Positions 44,688 through 53,831 of a DNA stretch of 64,000 nucleotides are shown here, in pieces. The DNA comes from Proteobacteria bacterium UBA981 (GTDB lineage Bacteria; Pseudomonadota; Gammaproteobacteria; Ga0077536), in NCBI GenBank assembly GCA_002292285.1, contig DBBP01000024.1:124001-188000 (forward strand), in the 5' to 3' direction. Below the pieces are notes generated by a model. That model saw nothing but the letters and a program-made list of their open reading frames with translations, ran no database searches and was not told the DNA's origin. A program made the translations under genes and the position numbers. Each line of letters starts with the position of its first letter. The first letter of the stretch is position 1.

Positions 44688-46070
44688 CTAGGCAGCAAAA
44701 ATCTTTCCGGGATTGAGAATGCCGCGCGGATCAAGAGCTTGTTTGACCCGGCGCATTAGATCAATCTCATTTGGCGAGCGGCTGAACTCCAGGTAAGCGA
44801 GCTTCTCAGTTCCGATACCGTGTTCGGCAGACACCGAGCCACCGATTGGGCGTAACGGCTCGTAGACGCACTGATTTACCGCCGCGTGGGCCTCGAGGGT
44901 ATCTTCGCCCATGTGAATCGCGAAATGGATGTTGCCATCAGCGATATGCCCGAGAGTAAAGCAGTGGTGTTCCGGCCAGAGTTCGGTAAGCCGTCGTTTC
45001 ACGTCATTGACGTAGTCGTCCATGTAACGAATACCCAAACTCACATCATAGATAAAGGCGTGGCCGTAGCGGAAAAATTCTTCCACGGAGTCGCGGATTC
45101 GCCACATCGCTTTGCGATCGGTGCCGGAGCGCGCGACTGCCGCATCAGCAATCAAGCCGAGTTCCATTGCCTCACCCATGATCTCTTCGAAGATATTCTT
45201 TTCTTCGTCGTGGGCCGTACCAAGTGCTTCAATGAGTACATATAGTGGATAGTCGAGTGGCACCGGGCGCGTGTTCTCAGCCGGCGCCGTTGTGACGAGT
45301 TCGTAGTAGTCTTCCCACATCACCTCGAATGCGCTTAGTGCACCTCCCAGCTCGCGGTCACTAAAGCGCAGAAATTCACTCAGTTGTTTAAAGTTTTCAA
45401 AACCTGCAAAAGCGGTGTGGAATACTCTTGGAGCTTCGCGCAAGCGCAGCACCACGCGAGTAATGATCCCAAGCGTGCCTTCGGTTCCGATGAACAGTTG
45501 TTTCAAATCGTAGCCGGCATTGTTCTTAATCATGCCGTTCATTGACGTGACGACGGTGCCGTCGGCCAGCACGGCCTCCAGACCAAGCACATTGTCCCGC
45601 GTCATGCCGAAGCGGATGACGTGATTACCACCCGCGTTAGTCGAGACATTGCCGCCAATTTGACACGAACCGCGCGCACCGAGATCGAGTGGAAACATCA
45701 GTCCCTGTTCCTCGGCGGTCTCCTGCAGGGTTTGCAGCGGCACACCGGCCTGCACGGTGGCCGTGCGCCCGACCGCGTCGAAGTCTTCAATCGCGTTCAT
45801 CCGCTCGAGCGACAGCACGGCATCGGTGGGGCCGCAGTTGCAGCCCTGTACCAGGCCGGTCAGGCCGCCATGCGGTATCACGGTCTGTCCGCGCTCGTGA
45901 CACAGTGCCAGGATTGCCGATACTTCTTCGGTGGTACGGGGGCGCAAAATGCATAACGCCTCGATGGGACGCGGATACCACGGGTGCATGACGCGTTCGC
46001 TGACGGACTCACCGGTCAGTACGCCGGTGTCGTCGAGGATGGCGCGGAAGGCATCTAGAATATCAGTCAT
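44688..46070 (-). CDS. FAD-linked oxidase, D-lactate/glycolate dehydrogenase-like
   Basis: 460-aa VAO-family flavoenzyme. FAD-binding domain (about 40-220) with VIPHGGLTGLVQGCNCGPTDAVLSLERMNAIEDFDAVGRTATVQAG and GARGSCQIGGNVSTNAGGNHVIRFGMTRDNVLGLEAVLADG. C-terminal cap ends with the family motif GGSVSAEHGIGTEKL. Oxidises a 2-hydroxy acid, passing electrons to quinone or cytochrome. The ATG at 46070 (MTDILDAFRAIL) gives the usual length; an upstream frame to 46244 is Arg-rich and unlikely. Heads the operon with MFS and LLM genes, consistent with uptake and oxidation of a 2-hydroxy acid. Confidence 0.92.
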   Translation of the reverse strand: MTDILDAFRAILDDTGVLTGESVSERVMHPWYPRPIEALCILRPRTTEEVSAILALCHERGQTVIPHGGLTGLVQGCNCGPTDAVLSLERMNAIEDFDAVGRTATVQAGVPLQTLQETAEEQGLMFPLDLGARGSCQIGGNVSTNAGGNHVIRFGMTRDNVLGLEAVLADGTVVTSMNGMIKNNAGYDLKQLFIGTEGTLGIITRVVLRLREAPRVFHTAFAGFENFKQLSEFLRFSDRELGGALSAFEVMWEDYYELVTTAPAENTRPVPLDYPLYVLIEALGTAHDEEKNIFEEIMGEAMELGLIADAAVARSGTDRKAMWRIRDSVEEFFRYGHAFIYDVSLGIRYMDDYVNDVKRRLTELWPEHHCFTLGHIADGNIHFAIHMGEDTLEAHAAVNQCVYEPLRPIGGSVSAEHGIGTEKLAYLEFSRSPNEIDLMRRVKQALDPRGILNPGKIFAA

Positions 46071-46188
46071 CGCAGCATTGTCCCGATTCAGTTGCAGGTC
46101 TTTATAGGTATACGTTGTGCGGCTCGCGACCCTGGCATCGCGCGCCCGCATAGCGGCGGGTTCTCGTGCGTTAGCCGGGCGAGAATCT

Positions 46189-46419
46189 TCACTTCGAGCT
46201 CGGATCTCGATGGACCGATTGGGCACTCTGTTGCTGGCCGTCACCGCCGTCCATTTCCTCGTCGTATTCGCGTTGTTCGGCGCGCAGCTGTTGCACGTGC
46301 CACCACAACCAGAAAATGACGGCGACGATGACGAGTATCATTTCGCTACCGACGAATGGGTAAAGTGGACCGATATCGGCAATGGTTCCGGCAAAGTTTT
46401 CAAAACTCGCTGTGCTCAT
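46189..46419 (-). CDS. Small membrane protein coupled to the Amt gene
   Basis: 76 aa: a short polar start, one strong membrane helix (MILVIVAVIFWLWWHVQQL, about residues 26-44), and a charged tail (AEQREYDEEMDGGDGQQQ). The ATG overlaps the Amt stop codon (ATGA), so translation is coupled. Not a recognised family. Since Amt partners are often small or trimeric regulators (GlnK, for example), a role as accessory subunit of the transporter is possible, but this is only suggested by position. Confidence 0.75.
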   Translation of the reverse strand: MSTASFENFAGTIADIGPLYPFVGSEMILVIVAVIFWLWWHVQQLRAEQREYDEEMDGGDGQQQSAQSVHRDPSSK

Positions 46420-47813
46420 GAGTTTACTCCCTGACCCTCGGTCGCCTCGGCCGCCAGCACTTCACTGCTGTGCTGCTCGTCTTGCTGTTCGTGTTTGAAG
46501 TCGAGACCGGCCAGTTCGATTGCGCGCGGTATGCGCAGCATGTTTGACGCGGCCAATATTTTTGCGGCCAGGAAACCCGGCAGGAAGCCGAGCACGCCGA
46601 ACATGATTACTGCCCCGGCTAATTGTCCCCACGGCGTAATAACCGCATAGTCCGGATTGGGCGAAGCCGGGTAGCCCCACAGCATGAAGCCGGCAACGAC
46701 GACCCCGAAAAAGCCGGCATAGCCGTGTACTGCGACCGCGCCGACAGCATCGTCAATCTTGAACCGACGCTCTACCCAGTAATGCATCTTATACATGAAC
46801 ATGACCCCGGCAGCCCCGATCAGCATCGCCTGGATAGGGTGGTACAAGTCGTTGCCCGCCGAGGCGGCGATGATGCCGGCGAGACCAGACGAATAGGTCC
46901 AGAACGGATCGCCGCGCGACACCACGTACCCCATCATCATGCCGCCCGCCAGGGACATCAGAAAATTGAACGTAATTGCCGACAGACTGGTCGGTCCGAG
47001 ATAGATGTTGGTCGCCGAGAAAAATACGCCGTCGCCTGACTGGATATCAATGATCGGAACGTTACAGGCCGCGTAGAAACCCCAGAAGCCGGTAAAAATC
47101 AGGAACAATCCGATCGTGACAAACCACGGGTTGGCCGGCGGGATAATGCGCGCACTGCCGTCGGCGCGAAACTTGCCAATCCGTGGCCCGAGCACGGTCA
47201 GTACGCCGAGCGCAAACCCGCCTGCGATGGCGTGGATGACGCCCGAGGCGTAGGCATCGTGGTAGCCGAGTTTTTGCACCATCCAGCCATCCGGATGCCA
47301 GCCCCAGGCGGCATCGATAATCCATAGCGCCGAACCGATGAGCACTGCGAGGATCCAGAACGCGCCGGAACGAATGCGCTCGATACACGCGCCCGATACG
47401 ATTGAAGCAGCGGTCCATGAGAAAAGTAAAAACGCCGCCCAGAAAACGCCGTTGATACGCGCCCAGTAAATTGTATCTGCCGCGCTGACCGCGTCGCTCG
47501 CGGGCGCGCCGCCCAAGTGGGCACCCATGAGCTCGCTCCAGGGCACCGCCCACGGCGCGGCAATCAGACCACCGATTACACCGGGACCATTCGGAAATGC
47601 GAAATAGATCCACCAGCCAAAAAAGTAAAATGTCACAGTGACAAGCGGCACAATCATGGTGTTTTTCATGAGCGTGTGGAGATGGTTTTTGCGTCGCGAT
47701 ACACCCACTTCATAGACGCAGAAGCCGACGTGGATCAGAAACATGAACACGACCGTGACCCAGTAGTAAAACTCAGTAAAGATGATCGTCAGTGACGACA
47801 GTTCATTGTCCAT
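46416..47813 (-). CDS. Ammonium/methylammonium transporter, Amt family
   Basis: 465 aa with eleven predicted membrane helices, conducting ammonium or methylammonium through a trimer. The twin-His pore is conserved: ASGVIHAIAGGFALG and DDAVGAVAVHGYAGFFGV. It departs from standard AmtB: the N terminus has no signal-like extension, the DYAG motif reads DAYASG, and several loops differ. Final gene but one in the methylamine cluster, so methylammonium uptake is the likely job. GGAG seven bases before the ATG. Confidence 0.9.
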   Translation of the reverse strand: MDNELSSLTIIFTEFYYWVTVVFMFLIHVGFCVYEVGVSRRKNHLHTLMKNTMIVPLVTVTFYFFGWWIYFAFPNGPGVIGGLIAAPWAVPWSELMGAHLGGAPASDAVSAADTIYWARINGVFWAAFLLFSWTAASIVSGACIERIRSGAFWILAVLIGSALWIIDAAWGWHPDGWMVQKLGYHDAYASGVIHAIAGGFALGVLTVLGPRIGKFRADGSARIIPPANPWFVTIGLFLIFTGFWGFYAACNVPIIDIQSGDGVFFSATNIYLGPTSLSAITFNFLMSLAGGMMMGYVVSRGDPFWTYSSGLAGIIAASAGNDLYHPIQAMLIGAAGVMFMYKMHYWVERRFKIDDAVGAVAVHGYAGFFGVVVAGFMLWGYPASPNPDYAVITPWGQLAGAVIMFGVLGFLPGFLAAKILAASNMLRIPRAIELAGLDFKHEQQDEQHSSEVLAAEATEGQGVNS

Positions 47814-47929
47814 CAGTGTTCTCCTGCTTAAGTAAAGCGGGCGAGTGAAAATCCGTTTTGTCGCTATCCACCTGCTTGTAAAGTGACAGCATGACCGTTG
47901 CCAATCCCGTCGCGCGCATACACCAGCGC

Positions 47930-48562
47930 TCAGATTTCCTCTTCACCGTAGTACATGATCGATAAAAACTGGATGGGCAGGGCGATAAGCCTCTCCGGCC
48001 CATGCGGGATATTGCCGTCGAACGTAATCGCGTCGCCTGGCTTCAGCACGTAAGTCTGGCGACCGTGACGATATTCTATCTTGCCTTTCAGCATGTACAT
48101 GAACTCGGTGCCTTTATGCTGAAAGCTCGGGAACGTCTCTGATTCATCATCGAGGGTAATGAGGAAGGGTTCAATGCGTTTCTTTGGGCCGTGGTCGTAG
48201 GACAACAGCTCGTACGTATGGCCGCGCTTCGTGCCGCGCCTGGCGACATCCATGCCAGAGCCCTTGGGCACGTAGGTTGCACCGCCTTGTGGTGCGTCAA
48301 AGTCCTTAAAAAGGTTGGTGAGCGTTAGTCCCAGTGCTTTCGAGATGCGCGCCAAAGCATCGAGGCTTGGCGTAGCCTGGGCGTTCTCAATGCGGCTGAG
48401 CATGCCACGGCTAACGTCGGCGAGTTCCGAGACGTCCTGAATCGTAAGATGCTGCTGACGGCGGCTGCGACGAATAACTGCGCCGATATAGATACCCACT
48501 TCGCCAGGTTCGCTGGGCAAGGCTTCAGCGACGATATCAGGCTCCTGTGGTTGCCGAGACAC
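47930..48562 (-). CDS. XRE-cupin transcriptional regulator
   Basis: 210-aa regulator with an N-terminal helix-turn-helix (about 27-80, IRRSRRQQHLTIQDVSELADVSRGMLSRIENAQATPSLDALARISKALGLTL) and a C-terminal cupin (about 130-205, FQHKGTEFMYMLKGKIEYRHGRQTYVLKPGDAITFDGNIPHGPERL). The start is a GTG at 48562. Cupin-type XRE regulators commonly sense the substrate of neighbouring catabolic genes, here probably an N-methylated amine or gamma-glutamyl derivative. Sits between mgdD and the Amt gene on the same strand. Confidence 0.93.
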   Translation of the reverse strand: MSRQPQEPDIVAEALPSEPGEVGIYIGAVIRRSRRQQHLTIQDVSELADVSRGMLSRIENAQATPSLDALARISKALGLTLTNLFKDFDAPQGGATYVPKGSGMDVARRGTKRGHTYELLSYDHGPKKRIEPFLITLDDESETFPSFQHKGTEFMYMLKGKIEYRHGRQTYVLKPGDAITFDGNIPHGPERLIALPIQFLSIMYYGEEEI

Positions 48563-48626
48563 AGTTGGGTTATGCCCCGAGAGCGATTGAAATTTTTGTG
48601 ATCATGTCGAAGTTCGCTCCTGGCGA

Positions 48627-49280
48627 TTACGTCATAACACCGATTAAGCGGATGTAAGCGTCGAGGGTGGTCGTCAAACCTCCGTGTTCTGCTACCAGGG
48701 TGCTGAGTAGTTCAAACAAGAAACGCGCGTCTGCCGGGCTACAGACAACACGCAGGTGGGGCTGGGGCACGGTAATCAGGCGCAACCCGACTTCGGCATG
48801 GGCGAAGCGGGTTGCCAGCCATCGATCGGCTTGTAGCAGGGCCGGATTGCAGGCACTCAGCTCATTAAACAGAGGGTCGAGATCGGCACCTAGCAGTGCG
48901 AATTCAGCGCATTCGTAAGGCAACAACAAGACCCCGTCAGTGGCACTATCGTCGGCTGTGAGCGCAGTGCGCAAACATTCTCCATCCAGGCCGCCGACGA
49001 TTAGGTACTGGGTATAGTGCAATCGCACGACAGTGCCTCCGGCCCCAGCGTCTGCGCAGTCGAACAAATCCTTCGGTACTTCGCCACAATGCTGCATAAG
49101 CCAGCCCGCAGCGCCGACACCGGCGACAAGCCGTTTCGGTACGGGACTAATGTCAATCAACGCGAGCCGGGCCGGATCTATGTCCTGACCGCCGACCGCG
49201 ACACTCATGTCAAAATACTCACCGCGCTCGGTCGGGTGTGCATACAGGTCGAGGACGGGACTGTGTCGGCGCGCATTCAT
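48627..49280 (-). CDS. mgdD: N-methylglutamate dehydrogenase subunit D (sarcosine oxidase gamma-like)
   Basis: 217 aa, related to the gamma subunit of heterotetrameric sarcosine oxidase, a GcvT-like folded subunit that packs against the alpha subunit. Recognisable stretches: ALIDISPVPKRLVAGVGAAGWLMQHC, GTVVRLHYTQYLIVG and LDAYIRLIGVMT at the C terminus. Divergent, as is usual for this subunit, and assigned mainly by position: its ATG overlaps the mgdC stop by four bases. With mgdA-C it would form the tetramer that oxidises N-methylglutamate. Confidence 0.8.
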   Translation of the reverse strand: MNARRHSPVLDLYAHPTERGEYFDMSVAVGGQDIDPARLALIDISPVPKRLVAGVGAAGWLMQHCGEVPKDLFDCADAGAGGTVVRLHYTQYLIVGGLDGECLRTALTADDSATDGVLLLPYECAEFALLGADLDPLFNELSACNPALLQADRWLATRFAHAEVGLRLITVPQPHLRVVCSPADARFLFELLSTLVAEHGGLTTTLDAYIRLIGVMT

Positions 49281-52168
49281 GCTTGGGCAGCCGGCGGCTT
49301 TTCAGCTTGCTGACGTGTATTGCCGGGGTCATAGAACGGCAGTTCAACGACTTTCACAGGCGCGTATTCGCCGTTCGACAACAGAACCTGGAGTACGCGA
49401 GCAGATGTCGAGAGTTCTGAACTTACGCTGGCTAGACCGATAACGCAGCCCCGATGCGGACTGTATTCGACGCTGGTGACACGCCCGACCAGACCACCCC
49501 GTTCGATAATCAAGTTGCATTCACGCAGGGGCTCGTCGGATTCCTCAACACGTTCGAAACCGATCAATTTGCGCGCATCTCGCGGCTTGAGAACTTCCAG
49601 CGCGTGCTTGCCGACAAAGCGCTCTTTGCCGAGCCGCACGCCCCAACCCAAATTCACTTCAAATGGATTCGTCATCCCGTCGGTGTCCTGGCCGAAGATT
49701 AGGTGGCCTTTCTCAAGTCTCAGCAGACGCTGGGCCGCGACGCCGAAAGGCGCAATACCGAACTCGTCGCCGGCTTCCATGAGCGCTTGCCACAACGCGA
49801 TGCAGCTGTTCGCAGGCGCGTGGATCTCGTAGCCGAGTTCGCCGACGAATCCGACTCGCAGCAAGCGGGTCGAAACCCCAGCGACAGTAGCGCCGCGTAC
49901 GGCCAAATAAGGGAACGCCGCATCGCTTACATCGATGTCAGTCAGGCGTTCGAGGACCTCGCGTGAGCGCGGACCTGCCAGGTTGATTGCACCGACCTGG
50001 AAAGTACGATCGATAATCGTCACCTCGAGCGCGAGTTGATCAGCAAACAGCTGTAGCTGGCGGACCACAGTCTGTGCATGCGAACTGGTGGCGGTGATAT
50101 AGAAATGCTCGTCACTAAAGCGCGCCGCAACGCCGTCATCGACGAGCGAGCCACTACTATCGACCATGAAAATATAACGCGACATATGTGGCGCGAGTTT
50201 GTCAAACGAACACGTGTAGGCATATTCCAGTAATGCGATCACGTCGCGCCCGAACAGCTCAATCTTGCCTAGCGTTGAGACATCGATTACGCCGACGGCT
50301 TCGCGAACCTGGCGGTACTCGCGATGCACCGCGCTGGCCGGAGACGCGGCGGCATAACTCATCGGCCGTAACCAGGTGCCGGCTTCGGTGACATCGGCGT
50401 GGTGGTCGGTGTGAAACGTGTGCATTGGCGTACGCCATTGGCGCCGTATACGCCGGCCGGCCAGCTTACCCATGGCAATCGGATGGGTAAACGGTCGGGT
50501 GGTGGTGACACCGATCGCGCCCACTGCCTGGTCGTTCAATCGCGCGAGCACGCGGACGCCGTTCATGTTCGATGTCTTGCCCTGACTCGGTCCCATGCCG
50601 ATGGTCGAATAGCGCTTCATCAGTTCGACAGAATCGAACCCCTCTCGCCACGCGGTCTCCAAATCGCCAACCACTATATCTTCATCGAAATCGACGAACT
50701 CATTGCCGCGCGCATGGCGAGAGATCGGGTAAGCGTGTGAGTGCGCGTGTTGCGCTCGAGAAGGGCGGTTGGCTCGCGCCACGGTGCTGCCGAGATACGT
50801 GCTTGCTTCACTGGCTGCCGCGCGCCCATCAGCAACGCGTGCGGACAGTTCATGAAATCCATTCACCCGGCCAGCCGCGAACACGCCGTCCGGCAGTGTG
50901 GTTGGAACCACCTGTTGGAGTACGTCGTCGTAGTCGATTTTCCCACCTGCCTGATACAGCAGACCGGCAGCGGGTACCCAGCCCACACTCATCAACACGC
51001 CATCGCATTCGATGCGTTGCTCAGCACGCTCAGTGCCGCAGCGGATAACGATCGCAGCGAGTTCCCCGCGCCGCGTGTCGGCATGGCTGATCTCGGCGTT
51101 CGGGATGACCTGGATTCCCGCCGCGATGGCGGCCGCTGCGCGGCTTGCGCAGGTTGCGGGATCGCCAATATCAATCACGGCGCTAATGCTTAGGCCGGCA
51201 TGTTGCAGCTCGAGGGCCGTCGTATACGCATCGTCGTTGCCAGCAATCACGCAGGCGTTTTCGAACGGGGCGACTGCGTAGCGATACGCGAGCCGCGCAG
51301 CGGCACTGGCTAGCATTACCCCCGGGGCGTCGTTGTTGCGAAACACCGCCGGTTGTTCGTATGCCCCTGTTGCGACAATGACGGTACGCGCGTGAACGTA
51401 GAGAACACCATCCGGGCCAACCAGCGCTACGCTGTTGTCGGCGTAATAACCGGCGGCAAAGTAGCCTGGCAACGTCTTGACCGTGGTGCTTGTCTCAATC
51501 GCCTGCAGCGCTTCGTGTTTGAATGCCTGAGCGTGGTCATCGTTGCTGTGAAGGTAATCGAGGCTGCCACCGAAACGCGGATTTTCGTCGCTCACCATGA
51601 CTGTCAGGCCACTATCAGCTAACGCGTGCGCGGCGGCGAGGCCGGCGGCGCCAGCGCCGATAATCAAAACGTCGCAATAATCATGGCGGCGCGGCTGGCG
51701 CTCGGTTGATGCGTTGAAATCAACGCGGCCGAGTCCGGCCGCGCGGCGAATCAGGCGCTCCCAGAGCGGAAACAGAAAGCGTGGCCGATAGAAAGCTTTG
51801 TAATAGAAACCCACCGGTAGGAACGGTGCAAGCAGGCGAATCAGCTGCCAGCGGTCGAACTTAAGGCCGCCCCAGGTATTGACCGCGCGATAACGACGTC
51901 CATTTTCCGCCAGTTCTACGTCGCCGCGGATGTGTGTGCGCGCATCATGCTCGAGCAACACATTTGCGTCGTGATTGGCGAACGACAGCACGCCACGTGG
52001 TCGATGATATTTAAAACTGCGGGCTAAAGTTCGGTGGCCGCTGGCCAGTAATGCACTCGAGACGACATCACCCTTAAAACCAACAACGCGTTCACCCTCA
52101 AAGTGAAACGAGACCTTCTCATTGCGGTCTATCCACTCGCCGGTGCGGGGGGGAAGCCGCCTAGTCAC
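49277..52168 (-). CDS. mgdC: N-methylglutamate dehydrogenase subunit C (sarcosine oxidase alpha-like)
   Basis: 963 aa. Domains in order: Fer2-like N-terminal fold (about 1-100, TGEWIDRNEKVSFHFEGERVVGFKGDVVSSALLASG), NAD/FAD-binding domain with VLIIGAGAAGLAAAHALADSGLTVMVSDENPRFGGSL (about 170-205) and a second dinucleotide fold, then a C-terminal GcvT/folate-binding domain (about 590-950, HREYRQVREAVGVIDVSTLGKIELFGRD and LRLEKGHLIFGQDTDGMTNPFEVNLGW). In sarcosine oxidase the last domain passes the methyl group to tetrahydrofolate as methylene. The neighbouring mgs and gmaS genes make N-methylglutamate the more likely substrate than sarcosine. Overlaps mgdB by 8 bases and mgdD by 4. Confidence 0.9.
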   Translation of the reverse strand: MTRRLPPRTGEWIDRNEKVSFHFEGERVVGFKGDVVSSALLASGHRTLARSFKYHRPRGVLSFANHDANVLLEHDARTHIRGDVELAENGRRYRAVNTWGGLKFDRWQLIRLLAPFLPVGFYYKAFYRPRFLFPLWERLIRRAAGLGRVDFNASTERQPRRHDYCDVLIIGAGAAGLAAAHALADSGLTVMVSDENPRFGGSLDYLHSNDDHAQAFKHEALQAIETSTTVKTLPGYFAAGYYADNSVALVGPDGVLYVHARTVIVATGAYEQPAVFRNNDAPGVMLASAAARLAYRYAVAPFENACVIAGNDDAYTTALELQHAGLSISAVIDIGDPATCASRAAAAIAAGIQVIPNAEISHADTRRGELAAIVIRCGTERAEQRIECDGVLMSVGWVPAAGLLYQAGGKIDYDDVLQQVVPTTLPDGVFAAGRVNGFHELSARVADGRAAASEASTYLGSTVARANRPSRAQHAHSHAYPISRHARGNEFVDFDEDIVVGDLETAWREGFDSVELMKRYSTIGMGPSQGKTSNMNGVRVLARLNDQAVGAIGVTTTRPFTHPIAMGKLAGRRIRRQWRTPMHTFHTDHHADVTEAGTWLRPMSYAAASPASAVHREYRQVREAVGVIDVSTLGKIELFGRDVIALLEYAYTCSFDKLAPHMSRYIFMVDSSGSLVDDGVAARFSDEHFYITATSSHAQTVVRQLQLFADQLALEVTIIDRTFQVGAINLAGPRSREVLERLTDIDVSDAAFPYLAVRGATVAGVSTRLLRVGFVGELGYEIHAPANSCIALWQALMEAGDEFGIAPFGVAAQRLLRLEKGHLIFGQDTDGMTNPFEVNLGWGVRLGKERFVGKHALEVLKPRDARKLIGFERVEESDEPLRECNLIIERGGLVGRVTSVEYSPHRGCVIGLASVSSELSTSARVLQVLLSNGEYAPVKVVELPFYDPGNTRQQAEKPPAAQA

Positions 52169-52406
52169 GTGCTGTGGTCACGTCAATGATCGTGTCAGTC
52201 GCGGTATCGCGCAGTACTTTAAACCACAGTTGTGTCGCGCCGTGATACCACCATTCGGTGCGTCGCATGGGGACGTTGTTGCGCTCGAATACCCATTGCG
52301 CCGCGGACATCTCGCCGAGATCGGCCGGTTCCGGCTCGAGCACGCCTGCAGCCGTAAACTCGCTGACCGGGCGCCAGCCCAGCAGGGGGCAATTTATTGT
52401 CTTCAT
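52161..52406 (-). CDS. mgdB: N-methylglutamate dehydrogenase subunit B (sarcosine oxidase delta-like)
   Basis: 81-aa delta-type subunit. Family features: MKTINCPLLGWRPVSEF at the N terminus, WVFERNNVPMRRTEWWYHGATQLWFKVLRDTATDTI at the C terminus. The zinc site of sarcosine oxidase delta (two N-terminal Cys, then His and Cys) is not intact: only Cys6 remains, the second Cys is Leu/Gly, and the C-terminal GC is AT. Overlaps mgdC by eight bases and follows mgdA by six, as expected for this operon. Family membership rests on length, blocks and position. Confidence 0.85.
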   Translation of the reverse strand: MKTINCPLLGWRPVSEFTAAGVLEPEPADLGEMSAAQWVFERNNVPMRRTEWWYHGATQLWFKVLRDTATDTIIDVTTARD

Positions 52407-52412
52407 CGCTAT

Positions 52413-53654
52413 TTAGTGGCCGACTGCGGCCGCGCCTTTTTCACCGACCAGGTTGAAGTCGTCGAAGCGCCCAAGCGAGAACGCCCTGATGCGTGAATCG
52501 TCGATGCCTTCCGCGACCGTATTGGCCATGGTTAAGCCGGCAATCGGGGTCGCTTTAAAGCCATAAGTCCCCCAGCCCGCGTCGAGATAAAAACCTTCGA
52601 TCGGCGTGGTCCCCATGATTGGCGCGAGGTCCGGGGTCATGTCTGCCATGCCTGCCCATTGGCGATTCACTTTCACGCCGCCCAGGAACGGGAATAAATC
52701 GAGTACCTGATCGCACAGGCCAGTGACAAACTCAAACGTCGAGCGCCGGGAATGTAATTCCATCGGATCCAGCGCCGCCCCCATAACCAGTTCGCCGCGC
52801 GAGCTCTGGCTGACATACAAATGCAGGCTACCTGACACGATGATGGTATCCAGCCATGGCTTCATCGGTTCAGTGACGCAGGCCTGTAAGGGGAAAATTT
52901 CGATCGGACTAGGCAGGCCAGCCATCGCCATGACCTCCGGCGTGTGTCCGGCGACCGCGCACATGACTTTGCGCGTGCTAATCGTGCCGCGTGGGGTCAC
53001 GACCCCGGTGACTTGGCCGTTTTCAACGAGGATGTCCGTGACGGGCGTGTGTTGATGTATCTCCACGCCGCGCTTACTCGCTTGCTTTGCGTAGCCCCAG
53101 GCCACCGCATCGTGGCGCGCAACCGCGCCTGGCGGGTGAAACAGTGCGCCTTCAATGGGATGGTTGCCCCCGCAGTCGATGCGCAACTGCGGGCAGGTGC
53201 GCAGAATTTCGTCGGGGTCGACAACTTCACTATCGACCGCGTAGAACTTGTTCATCTCGGCGCGCCAGCGCGAAGTACGCAGGGTTGATTCGTTGTGGGC
53301 GAGCGTGAAGTGGCCGCGTTCGGAATAGAATATGTTCGTTTCCAAATCGTCCGACAGCTCGGTGAATAGCGTCATGCTATCGGCGTAGAACTTTATCCCT
53401 TCCGGGGTGAGGTAGTTCGAGCGGATGATGGTGGTATTGCGGCCAGTATTGCCACCCCCGATGTAGCTTGCATCGAGGACGGCGATGTTATGCAGGCCAT
53501 GATCCCGGGCGAGATAATGTGCGCACGCCAGACCATGTCCACCCGCGCCGATTATCACAATATCGTAGGTTTTCTTTAATTCGGGCGGCGTGTTGAACCA
53601 GCGCGGTTCCGCGTAATCTTCGATAAAGGCATGTTTGAGCAGGCGTAGTGCCAT
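52413..53654 (-). CDS. mgdA: N-methylglutamate dehydrogenase subunit A (sarcosine oxidase beta-like)
   Basis: 413-aa DAO-family flavoprotein with the oxidation site. FAD-binding motif IVIIGAGGHGLACAHYLARDHGLHNIAVLDASYIGGGNTGRNTTIIRSNYL; the segment ALFHPPGAVARHDAVAWGYAKQA resembles the region of the covalently bound FMN His in heterotetrameric sarcosine oxidase. C-terminal WAGMADMTPDLAPIMGTTPIEGFYLDAGWGTYGFKATPIAGL forms the second flavin contact. Start ATG at 53654. First gene of the mgdABCD set. Confidence 0.92.
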   Translation of the reverse strand: MALRLLKHAFIEDYAEPRWFNTPPELKKTYDIVIIGAGGHGLACAHYLARDHGLHNIAVLDASYIGGGNTGRNTTIIRSNYLTPEGIKFYADSMTLFTELSDDLETNIFYSERGHFTLAHNESTLRTSRWRAEMNKFYAVDSEVVDPDEILRTCPQLRIDCGGNHPIEGALFHPPGAVARHDAVAWGYAKQASKRGVEIHQHTPVTDILVENGQVTGVVTPRGTISTRKVMCAVAGHTPEVMAMAGLPSPIEIFPLQACVTEPMKPWLDTIIVSGSLHLYVSQSSRGELVMGAALDPMELHSRRSTFEFVTGLCDQVLDLFPFLGGVKVNRQWAGMADMTPDLAPIMGTTPIEGFYLDAGWGTYGFKATPIAGLTMANTVAEGIDDSRIRAFSLGRFDDFNLVGEKGAAAVGH

Positions 53655-53831
53655 GGTCAGATCTTCGTAGCTGTCGTCATCTCGGCAAACTGTTCCCCGC
53701 CGGCGGATATGAAAACGCGTCTGCTGCCGTCCTTAGCAGCGTTCCGGGCACGATGCGTGTTTTTAGCGCATGCTCGGTGGCCGTCGCCATCGCCCCTAAC
53801 CCGACAATCACAGGCAAGCGACGCCGGAGTC

